NCBI GenBank assembly: GCA_964610765.1
Contig: CAZSWS010000026.1
Location: 1-32,443, forward strand
Reading direction: 5' to 3'
Length of the DNA: 32,443 bases
From: CAZSWS01 sp964610765
GTDB lineage: Bacteria > Bacteroidota > Bacteroidia > Bacteroidales > Tannerellaceae
Positions 1-6,382 of this stretch are shown one piece after another (position 1 is the stretch's first letter; every line of letters begins with the position of its first letter). The translations under genes were made by a program, and so were the position numbers. The notes beneath the pieces are model-generated. The model searched no databases. It saw only the letters and a list, made by a program, of their open reading frames with translations, and was not told the DNA's origin.

Positions 1-52
1 GAGCGCATGATTCATAATCATGAGGTCCCGAGTTCAATTCTCGGTCTCGCTA
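1..52 (+). tRNA. tRNA with CAU anticodon (Met, elongator type), 3' part only
   Basis: The window opens inside a tRNA, at about tRNA position 22. Visible are the 3' half of the D stem (GAGC, 1-4), a 5-bp anticodon stem (6-10 with 18-22) closing the loop TTCATAA with anticodon CAT at 13-15, a 5-base variable loop (23-27), a T arm with stem CCGAG/CTCGG and loop TTCAATT (28-44), the 3' acceptor strand TCTCGCT (45-51) and discriminator A52. CCA is not encoded. The three G:C pairs that mark initiator tRNA are absent from the anticodon stem, so this is elongator tRNA-Met or possibly the lysidine-modified tRNA-Ile2. The missing 5' half prevents a choice. Confidence 0.93.
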
Positions 53-64
53 CTTGATAACAAG

Positions 65-93
65 AGGCTTACGGATTTCCGTGAGCCTTTTTT
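65..93 (+). terminator. Rho-independent terminator after the tRNA
   Basis: A 10-bp stem (65-74 with 79-88, one T-G wobble) with an ATTT loop is followed by five more T residues. It lies 12 bases past the tRNA and should end that transcript. Confidence 0.88.
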
Positions 94-145
94 ATTTGAC
101 ATAAACCTCGTTGTAAGCAAAGTTGTTTAAACCCACACTTAAACC

Positions 146-286
146 ATGAGCGCTACTGTAAATGTTGTATGCTACAAGTCTAAATTGCTGAATAACAACA
201 AACATCCTCTAATGCTTCGTATTTGCAAGGATAGAAAAAAGAAATATTTAAAATCCGTGCAAAAAAGGTATCTTTTTATTATATAA
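146..286 (+). pseudogene. N-terminal remnant of a Bacteroides-type tyrosine integrase
   Basis: An ATG at 146 opens a 46-codon frame beginning MSATVNVVCYKSK and continuing with HPLMLRICKD and KKKYL. This is the characteristic start of the Arm-DNA-binding domain of Bacteroides tyrosine recombinases, the integrases of conjugative and mobilizable elements. Similarity stops near codon 36, and the frame ends in an AT-rich tail at the TAA at 284-286. The catalytic R-H-R-H-Y domain, about 350 further residues, is absent from the window. It lies about 95 bp past a tRNA gene, a usual insertion target, so I infer the scar of a deleted integrative element. The family call rests on recognition of the N-terminal sequence and was not tested by a search. 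Confidence 0.72.
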
Positions 287-290
287 TGTT

Positions 291-298
291 TATATTTG
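291..298 (+). promoter_or_regulatory. Putative -7 element for the macroglobulin/TonB-plug gene
   Basis: TATATTTG matches the Bacteroides -7 consensus TAnnTTTG exactly. Transcription would start near 302 and leave a leader of about 45 bases. No good TTTG box is visible at the -33 position. Confidence 0.5.
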
Positions 299-347
299 GC
301 TGAAATAAAAGTTAGAGCATCCCTTTCGAGCTAATAAATCGTTGAAT

Positions 348-2993
348 ATGAAACATCTGTCACTAGAACTACTCCTTGTTTTTTCCCTACTTATCCCAAG
401 TGTTAAAACTCATGCTCAAGCTACTGAAATCAACATCGTTGATACAATAGCGACACGTTTTCAGAACCAGTATTTGCTATTTCCTCAAGAGAAAATATAC
501 ACACAACTGGATAAACAATTTTATGTTTCCGGAGAGGATATCTGGTTCAGAGCACACTTAGTCAATGCCCTGACACATATGCCGGACTCCAGCAGTCGAT
601 ATATCTATGCAGAATTAATAGACCCGATTGATAACGTTGTAAAAAGGGTAAAAGTAAGATCCGAAAATGGCACCTATCCAGGTCATATATCATTGCCCGA
701 AGACATGGCCGAAGGCAACTATCAACTGCGTTTCTATACGAGATTTATGGAAAACCTGGGAGATGACTACTTTTTTAAACGCGCCATTCGAATAGGGACT
801 CCCCTCTCCGCTTTATATCATATCAAAAGTTCTATTGACTATACCGACAATAACAATAAAGTTATTGTAGAACTTCAGTTTTTAGATAACAAAAATGATG
901 AGCTCATCACACCTGAGGAAGTTAGAGTCAGAGATGAGAAAGGAGAGGTGAAGATCATGAAGTTAAATGAAGAACAAAAGGTCAGATACTCCATTAATGC
1001 AAAAAAAGGGAACAAAGACATTATATATGTTGAGTTTGATTACTCCGGAAAATTTCACAAAGAATATATTCCTGTTACACCACCCAATGACTTCGATGTT
1101 ACATTCCATCCGGAAGGCGGAAACCTTCCTACAGGGGTTTTAAGCAGAATTGCTTTCAAAGCCGTCAATTCCAAAGGGTATGGAGAAGACATTTCTCTTA
1201 TATTAATGGATGAGCAAGGAGATACACTACTAACAACCAATTCTGTTCACCTAGGCATGGGGTATTTCAGTCATATCCCCACAGAAGACAAAAAATATAC
1301 AATCATTTGTAAAAACAATCAATCTGTTGAAAAACAATTTGAACTACCTGTCGCTAGTACCCATACAGCTTCATTAGAAACTATATGGAACAGAGAACGC
1401 TTATTTATTAAGGTAAATACATCAACAAACTTCCCTACATCAAGTCCCTTAATGATACTTATTCAATCGAGAGGGCAAGTTCTAGGTGTTATACCTTGGG
1501 ACTTCTCTAAAGAATACACCATTCTTCCCAAAGAAACACTACCTACCGGAGTCATTCAGTTTTCATTATTACAAGAGGACTTACAACCAATAAGTGAACG
1601 CTTGATTTTTAACATTAGCGAAAACGACCTCGCCAAAGTATCTTTCAAAACAAATAAAGCGACGTATGCGAAACGAGAAAAAGTACATGCTGAAATACAA
1701 TTAAACGATATAGAAGACATCCCTCTTGAAGCCAACCTTTCTCTATCGGTCATAGATAGCCATGATATACAGCCTGACACCAGCATCAATATCTTATCTT
1801 CCATGCTACTTACTTCTGAGCTTAAAGGATATATTGAATCTCCTGCATACTACTTCAAAGAAAAAAGCTATGAAAGAACTAACGAGCTGGACTTGCTGAT
1901 GATGACACAAGGATGGAGACGATACGATATAGAGAAAGTATTAAAAGCTGAATACTCTATACCGGAAACACAGATTGAAATAGGACCTAGAATCAGCGGT
2001 TCAGTCAAAGGAGGACTTTTACTGACCAAAAACGCTAATAGCTATCCTATTACTCTTCTCTCGATGAACTATCCATTACTCGGAGAGACACAAACAGATA
2101 GTGAAGGTAAATTCTTATTTAGTGATTTTGACGCACCGGATAGCACCATTTTTATTATTCAAGCAAGAACTCCAAAAGATGGAGCCCGTGCAGAACTTCA
2201 GCTTGATAAAGAAGTGTTTCCCTCTGCCAAATTCACCCTTCCTTTCTCTTATAAACAAGAGGATTCCTCATTCGAAAGCTATATTAAAAAGGCTGATCAG
2301 CACTTCACCCACCGCAACGGAATACGCATGATTTATTTAGATGAGGTAACCGTTACAGCCAAAAAGAGGAGTACTAGAGGAAAATCATCCTTCTCTTCTG
2401 CTATCTCCGGAACGAGAATGACCTTAGAGGAAATTGAAAAGTTTCGCCCACAAAGCGTCTTTGATATTTTAAGAAGAATGGCCGGAGTTATGGTATCCGG
2501 CACTAACAGTGTTAGCATACGCGGTGGCGGAGAACCACTCGTCTTAATTGATGACATTCCTAGATATGTTGAAGACCTAAATTATATTATAGTTGAAGAC
2601 ATAGATGAAGTCGAGGTCATTAAAGATGCGGGAGCTGCCATATTTGGAATTAGAGGAGGTAATGGGGTTATTTTAATCACGACTAAACGGGGTGACTTCG
2701 ATTTTCAAAGGCCTCCTCCATTAAATATTAAAAACACAACCCCACTGGGTTATCAAACAAAAAAAGAGTTCTATTCGCCCAAATATGAAACTCAAGAGGA
2801 AAAAAGACGTAATGAAGCAGACATGCGAACGACCATCTATTGGAATCCGACTTTAGCTGTTTCAGAAGAAGGAAAAGCCTCGTTTGACTTTTACACAGCT
2901 GATGCAGACAATGATTACTTAATTATCATAGAAGGGGTAACAGACGAAGGTCAGCTAGTTTACGATGTACAAACCATCACCCGAAAACCTTAA
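348..2993 (+). CDS. Secreted macroglobulin-like protein with C-terminal TonB plug domain, no barrel
   Basis: This 881-residue protein begins with a signal peptide ending near THAQA. I chose the ATG at 348; a TTG at 342 in the same frame is less likely. Residues of about 50-150 (EKIYTQLDKQFYVSGED) resemble the MG2 domain of alpha-2-macroglobulin-like proteins, and a second such stretch starts near 430 (KVSFKTNKATYAKREKV). Residues of about 665-780 form a TonB-receptor plug, with a TonB-box-like LDEVTVTA, SIRGGGEPLVLIDD and GGNGVILITTKRG. No 22-strand barrel follows, only about 100 residues with a macroglobulin-like end. This architecture recurs in Bacteroidales, usually annotated as a TonB receptor plug protein of unknown role. 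It is probably periplasmic or outer-membrane-associated. The substrate is unknown. Confidence 0.85.
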   Translation: MKHLSLELLLVFSLLIPSVKTHAQATEINIVDTIATRFQNQYLLFPQEKIYTQLDKQFYVSGEDIWFRAHLVNALTHMPDSSSRYIYAELIDPIDNVVKRVKVRSENGTYPGHISLPEDMAEGNYQLRFYTRFMENLGDDYFFKRAIRIGTPLSALYHIKSSIDYTDNNNKVIVELQFLDNKNDELITPEEVRVRDEKGEVKIMKLNEEQKVRYSINAKKGNKDIIYVEFDYSGKFHKEYIPVTPPNDFDVTFHPEGGNLPTGVLSRIAFKAVNSKGYGEDISLILMDEQGDTLLTTNSVHLGMGYFSHIPTEDKKYTIICKNNQSVEKQFELPVASTHTASLETIWNRERLFIKVNTSTNFPTSSPLMILIQSRGQVLGVIPWDFSKEYTILPKETLPTGVIQFSLLQEDLQPISERLIFNISENDLAKVSFKTNKATYAKREKVHAEIQLNDIEDIPLEANLSLSVIDSHDIQPDTSINILSSMLLTSELKGYIESPAYYFKEKSYERTNELDLLMMTQGWRRYDIEKVLKAEYSIPETQIEIGPRISGSVKGGLLLTKNANSYPITLLSMNYPLLGETQTDSEGKFLFSDFDAPDSTIFIIQARTPKDGARAELQLDKEVFPSAKFTLPFSYKQEDSSFESYIKKADQHFTHRNGIRMIYLDEVTVTAKKRSTRGKSSFSSAISGTRMTLEEIEKFRPQSVFDILRRMAGVMVSGTNSVSIRGGGEPLVLIDDIPRYVEDLNYIIVEDIDEVEVIKDAGAAIFGIRGGNGVILITTKRGDFDFQRPPPLNIKNTTPLGYQTKKEFYSPKYETQEEKRRNEADMRTTIYWNPTLAVSEEGKASFDFYTADADNDYLIIIEGVTDEGQLVYDVQTITRKP

Positions 2994-3005
2994 AAAAGGT
3001 TTCTG

Positions 3006-3062
3006 ATATAAACGGACGAATGCAAGGATAGAAGTTTTATCCTTGCATTCGTCCGTTTATAT
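3006..3062. terminator. 25-bp perfect inverted repeat, likely bidirectional terminator
   Basis: Positions 3006-3030 and 3038-3062 are perfectly complementary over 25 bp around a 7-base loop. The hairpin lies between two convergent genes. Its right arm encodes the last residues of the HD protein, whose stop codon sits at the loop edge (3037-3039). On the minus strand a T6 run follows about 8 bases past the stem (plus-strand A6 at 2992-2997). On the plus strand there is no T run. A terminator shared by both genes is the simplest reading. Confidence 0.7.
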
Positions 3063-3711
3063 TCAGTTTAAATGAAAGTCCAAAGAAGTTAGCCGCTTTA
3101 CGACATAACAACATTCGCTGCAAAAATATTTCGAAATAATCCATTACTGAACTTATATTTTCATCAATCGTTAAATTTAGCGTCATAATTCCCTTTTCTT
3201 CATCCAAGACCAAATCGGCTTTTTCAACCGCATAATTTACCCGGTCATGTATATCTGAGCTAATCGTTTCTTTATCTCTTACTCGACTACGACGCACATC
3301 TGTTTTATCTGCTAAAATCACAGCGGCAGCAATTGCATTAACCGGATACGCCGCAGCCTCATCATGATTACCAATTGCATTAACAATCATGGCTGTTTCA
3401 TCGTAAGGCATCCCCATCTTATCCAAGATACGAAATGCCATCAAGGCACCACTTTGTGCATGATCAACCCGGTTGACCACATTTCCTATATCATGCATAA
3501 ATGCCGCTATCTTAGCCAGTTCTATTTTTCGGTCACTGTAGCCTAAATCCGTTAATATTTTCCCGGCAACTTCGGCACATTTAGTCACATGCGCAAAGCT
3601 ATGCTCCGTAAGCCCTAAAGCAGCCAGTGAAATGTCAGCCTGTTGAATATACGCCCTTATTTCTTCAGATTTTTTTATGTCTTGATACGTCAAATGTTTA
3701 TTATTATCCAT
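3037..3711 (-). CDS. HD-domain metal-dependent phosphohydrolase
   Basis: The protein has 224 residues. The HD motif is H73-D74 (AAFMHDIGN), with H37/H41 before it (EHSFAHV) and H84, H116 (GNHDEAA) and D135 (LADKTDVRRSR) after it, giving the metal-ligand series of the HD superfamily. The N-terminal 30 residues and the segment after 150 are family-specific. Members hydrolyse phosphoester or nucleotide bonds; the substrate here cannot be told. The ATG lies one base after the umuC stop (TAG-C-ATG), so translation is probably coupled and the gene is the last of the umuD-GNAT-umuC operon. Its final residues are encoded within a 25-bp inverted repeat. A role in nucleotide-pool or signalling-nucleotide control during DNA damage is inference from position only. 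Confidence 0.86.
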   Translation of the reverse strand: MDNNKHLTYQDIKKSEEIRAYIQQADISLAALGLTEHSFAHVTKCAEVAGKILTDLGYSDRKIELAKIAAFMHDIGNVVNRVDHAQSGALMAFRILDKMGMPYDETAMIVNAIGNHDEAAAYPVNAIAAAVILADKTDVRRSRVRDKETISSDIHDRVNYAVEKADLVLDEEKGIMTLNLTIDENISSVMDYFEIFLQRMLLCRKAANFFGLSFKLNINGRMQG

Positions 3712-3712
3712 G

Positions 3713-4963
3713 CTAAATTTTAATTTCTATAATATCATTCAAATTTGTTGTAAATCTTTTGGATAGATGCTCTTGCTTTATATGAAACCGATAGCCTTCG
3801 CCTAAAGTCGCTATTTGAATAGCCTCTCTCCCATTCTTAAAGGCTATTTCATCCAATGTCTTTCCTAATAAGCGCTGTTTTTCCCGATTCATTGGATCAA
3901 ATAAATCCTGCAATACATCTTTCTCCGGTAAAATATCTGACAGCACTACTCCGGCTCTTTTATATTCTAATCCATCAAGGTATATTGAATTAAGTGCTTT
4001 TCTACAATAGCTAACTATTTCACCTTGGTCTGAAGTATAAAAAGACAACGGAATCAGTTTAGACTGCTTATACACATCGTGTTTAAAACGACTAGTCTGC
4101 AAAAACAAATAAATAGTTTTCGCCTTCGATTGCTGTTTTCTCAACTTATACACACATTGCGATGACAAAGTAGCAATCGAAGCAAGCAGGTTTTCATAGC
4201 TTGTTATAGGTTGGCCAAAACTACGAGATGTGCAAATTTGTTTTCTATCTGCACTTAAATCATCCTCACCGATACAAGATAGTCCTCGCAATTCCATCCA
4301 TGTACGCTCACCTATTACCGACATTTTCTTGCGCACCCATGAACGAGTTTTCTGAGTAAAATCATACGCAGTTATCACACCCGCATCCTCTAACCTTCGT
4401 GAGTAATTACGCCCGATACCCCAAACTGATCCTATAGGTGTCAGTTTCAGTGCCTTGACCCGTTTCTCCTCTGAATCAATCAGGCAAGCCTCATTATATC
4501 CTCTATATTTCTTGGCAAAATGATTAGCAACTTTAGCCAATGTTTTACTGGGAGCCACCCCCAAAGAAATTGGGATACCCGTGCTTTTCTTAATGGTTCT
4601 TACAATGTAGCGAGCATATTCATCTAACGAGCCCACACCTGATAGGTGCAAAAAAGCCTCGTCTACCGAATAATTTTCCATAGAAGGCACTAATTCTTCC
4701 AATATAGCCATCACCCGTGCTGACATATCACCATACAAAGCAAAGTTAGTCGAGTAGACGGCTATCTGATGTTTCTTTATTTGTTCCTTAATTTGAAAGA
4801 ACGGAGCGCCCATTTTAATACCCAATACCTTTGCCTCATTACTTCTGGATATAACACATCCATCGTTGTTGCTCAACACAACTACGGGCCGATTTTCCAA
4901 TGAAGGGTTAAACACCCGCTCACACGAAACATAGAAATTATTACAATCTGCTAATGCTATCAT
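3713..4963 (-). CDS. umuC: Y-family DNA polymerase V catalytic subunit UmuC
   Basis: The protein has 416 residues, close to the usual length of about 420 for UmuC. It starts MIALADCNNFYVSCERVF, with the metal-binding D6 and the NNFY segment containing the steric-gate tyrosine. The second catalytic acidic pair is D101-E102 in NYSVDEAF. NNDGCVISRSNEAK and LGVAPSKTLAKVANHFAKK are standard palm/finger signatures, followed by helix-hairpin-helix (IGSVWGIGRNYSRRLEDAG) and little-finger regions, and the DUF4113-like C-terminus. It carries out error-prone translesion synthesis when activated by processed UmuD and RecA filament. It lies downstream of umuD but is separated from it by an acetyltransferase gene, with a 30-bp gap to that gene. 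Confidence 0.96.
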   Translation of the reverse strand: MIALADCNNFYVSCERVFNPSLENRPVVVLSNNDGCVISRSNEAKVLGIKMGAPFFQIKEQIKKHQIAVYSTNFALYGDMSARVMAILEELVPSMENYSVDEAFLHLSGVGSLDEYARYIVRTIKKSTGIPISLGVAPSKTLAKVANHFAKKYRGYNEACLIDSEEKRVKALKLTPIGSVWGIGRNYSRRLEDAGVITAYDFTQKTRSWVRKKMSVIGERTWMELRGLSCIGEDDLSADRKQICTSRSFGQPITSYENLLASIATLSSQCVYKLRKQQSKAKTIYLFLQTSRFKHDVYKQSKLIPLSFYTSDQGEIVSYCRKALNSIYLDGLEYKRAGVVLSDILPEKDVLQDLFDPMNREKQRLLGKTLDEIAFKNGREAIQIATLGEGYRFHIKQEHLSKRFTTNLNDIIEIKI

Positions 4964-4993
4964 TATAAGTTATCTGCTCTTTTCATCACAAAG

Positions 4994-5521
4994 TCATGCC
5001 TTCCCCATCACGACATATTTCAAGTCTGTATAAAAACGACTATACTCATATTCCGTTATTTTCTCTTGAGTGGTTAACACTAGCAATTCATGATCTTCAT
5101 ATCCCTCTCTGTATGCCGGATGAGTATGTATATGTTCATTCATAATAAATCCGATCTTCTTATAAAACTCATATCTTTTGATTGATTTGCAATCATTTAA
5201 TGGATCTATCTCCAGAAGAACACGAAGTTTATGTTGGGCTATAAATTGTTTTAGAATCAGACTCCCAAAATTCTTACCTCTTTGTTCCGGATGAATCGCC
5301 AAGTGCTCAATATAAATATAATCGGCAAATATCCAGTATACGACAAAGCCAAGAAAAGCACCTTCACGCTCATAGCATTGCACTATATAGTTAGAAGAAG
5401 CTAGTGCTTTTTTGTGTTGTTCACTAGTTCGCTGTTCATAAATAGGGAAGCTCACGGAATATACTGATAGAAAATCGGCAAAACGTGTATCCTCTACACT
5501 CGTAATTCGATAAGTATTCAT
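4994..5521 (-). CDS. GNAT-family N-acetyltransferase between umuD and umuC
   Basis: The protein has 175 residues with a GNAT fold. EHLAIHPEQRGKNFG (72-86) is motif A, with the acetyl-CoA pyrophosphate loop Q80-R81-G82-K83-N84-F85-G86, here lacking the usual second glycine. RYEFYKKIGF (116-125) is motif B. It transfers an acetyl group from acetyl-CoA to an amine; the substrate cannot be read from sequence. Its ATG overlaps the umuD stop by 4 bases (ATGA), which implies translational coupling, and umuC follows 30 bp later, so it should be expressed with the polymerase. Canonical umuDC operons have the two genes adjacent, so the inserted acetyltransferase is the unusual part. Confidence 0.88.
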   Translation of the reverse strand: MNTYRITSVEDTRFADFLSVYSVSFPIYEQRTSEQHKKALASSNYIVQCYEREGAFLGFVVYWIFADYIYIEHLAIHPEQRGKNFGSLILKQFIAQHKLRVLLEIDPLNDCKSIKRYEFYKKIGFIMNEHIHTHPAYREGYEDHELLVLTTQEKITEYEYSRFYTDLKYVVMGKA

Positions 5522-5961
5522 TTCATTTTTTTAATACAGTAAGTTACCACTCCCCATATCAGGAAATCATTTTCTTCTGTTACTTTAATGGATGGATAAG
5601 TATCATTAGCAGGAATTAACCATACGACCTTTCTCTCTATCCGAATATATTTAAGGGTAAATTCTCCATCAATAAAGCAAACCGCCATGTCTCCATCTCG
5701 CGGGTTTAACGATTTGTCGATTATCAAAATATCTCCGTCACTAACCCCAGCATCAATCATACTGTCTCCTCTCACCCTTCCATAAAAAGTAGCAGAAGGA
5801 TGCTTTACCAACTCTTTGTTCAAGTCGATAGCCAAATCCATGAAATCCTGTGCCGGACTCGGAAAACCGGCTTTGATTCCTTCGTCTGCAAAAGGCAAGG
5901 ACAAACCACTCTCTATGTCAACAGGATGAATATCTAGTGTTTGTTTTTTTACTTTATCCAT
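5518..5961 (-). CDS. umuD: UmuD-like S24 autoprotease, polymerase V accessory subunit
   Basis: The protein has 147 residues and no helix-turn-helix, which separates it from LexA. IKAGFPSPAQDF (29-40) matches the UmuD self-cleavage region (CGFPSPA in E. coli), with predicted cleavage between A31 and G32. The catalytic serine is S67 in RGDSM and the lysine K104 in FTLKYI, a spacing of 37 as in E. coli UmuD. RecA filament stimulates cleavage, and the trimmed dimer joins UmuC. It is the first gene of the minus-strand operon and overlaps the next gene by 4 bases. No in-frame Met occurs between 1 and 41, so the start at 5961 is secure. Confidence 0.94.
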   Translation of the reverse strand: MDKVKKQTLDIHPVDIESGLSLPFADEGIKAGFPSPAQDFMDLAIDLNKELVKHPSATFYGRVRGDSMIDAGVSDGDILIIDKSLNPRDGDMAVCFIDGEFTLKYIRIERKVVWLIPANDTYPSIKVTEENDFLIWGVVTYCIKKMK

Positions 5962-5965
5962 ACAC

Positions 5966-5973
5966 CAAAGATA
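5966..5973 (-). promoter_or_regulatory. Putative -7 element directly before umuD
   Basis: On the minus strand this reads TATCTTTG, an exact TAnnTTTG match. It ends only 4 bases before the umuD ATG, so transcription from it would give an almost leaderless mRNA. No -33 box is clear. It may be chance in AT-rich DNA. Confidence 0.35.
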
Positions 5974-6116
5974 CAGGATTTTAAACTATGCTCTTCCCCT
6001 TACAACTATTTTCCTCTTCAACTCTATTACAATAAAAAATGGGAACAATCTATACACCTCCTGTAAAGGGATATGGTAATCAAGCAAAAAACAATTTTCT
6101 ATAGCAAGAACATCTG

Positions 6117-6132
6117 GAGATTATTTAATCTC
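6117..6132. promoter_or_regulatory. Perfect 16-bp dyad in the umuD/sbcD divergent region
   Basis: GAGATTA-TT-TAATCTC is perfectly symmetric (7-bp arms, 2-base centre). It lies about 155 bp before umuD and 26 bp before the candidate sbcD -7 element. The size and symmetry suit a dimeric repressor site. No regulator can be named. Confidence 0.4.
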
Positions 6133-6157
6133 TCGCACTGCAGAATTAATTATTTAG

Positions 6158-6165
6158 TAAGTTTG
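6158..6165 (+). promoter_or_regulatory. Putative -7 element for sbcDC
   Basis: TAAGTTTG matches TAnnTTTG exactly. A start near 6170 would leave a leader of about 210 bases before sbcD, far longer than the 13-46 bases implied for most other genes here. No -33 box is clear. Confidence 0.4.
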
Positions 6166-6185
6166 TAGCATTACATACTCTCTGA

Positions 6186-6353
6186 AGTGAGCAGTTCACT
6201 ATAAGGATACCTATACAGACGTTAAGAAGCAGCAATATGAAACGATACATGATTTTTGTTAAATCACACAAAACTATGATATTAAAAATCATGTGAGTTT
6301 ACAATTGAGCGATTATGTATAAAGGTGTATGTGATAGCTAAAGCTATTCATAC
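6186..6353 (+). other. Hairpin-rich leader upstream of sbcD
   Basis: Three dyads lie in the presumed sbcD leader. AGTGA/TCACT (6186-6200) has a 5-base spacer. An 11-bp perfect repeat ACATGATTTTT/AAAAATCATGT (6247-6257, 6284-6294) has a 26-base spacer. A hairpin at 6327-6353 (GTATG + ATAGC paired with GCTAT + CATAC, one bulge) ends 29 bases before the sbcD ATG. A 19-codon frame, MKRYMIFVKSHKTMILKIM, runs from 6237 to 6296 and contains the middle repeat. I cannot tell whether it is translated. A structured regulatory leader is the inference; no known riboswitch is recognised. Confidence 0.35.
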
Positions 6354-6382
6354 GACCTTGGAGAAAAATAAAACAATAACGT

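Noticed and set aside
1..341. A complete integrated element at the tRNA
   Set aside because: Only the integrase N-terminus is present; I find no second copy of the tRNA 3' end in the window and no other mobile genes.
5518..5961. S24 peptidase as LexA or a phage repressor
   Set aside because: There is no DNA-binding domain before the cleavage site, and the AGFPSPAQDF region and 147-residue length match UmuD.
6186..6200. AGTGA-GCAGT-TCACT as an SOS box
   Set aside because: It does not match the E. coli or Bacillus LexA sites, and 5-bp dyads are common by chance. It is kept only as part of the structured leader.
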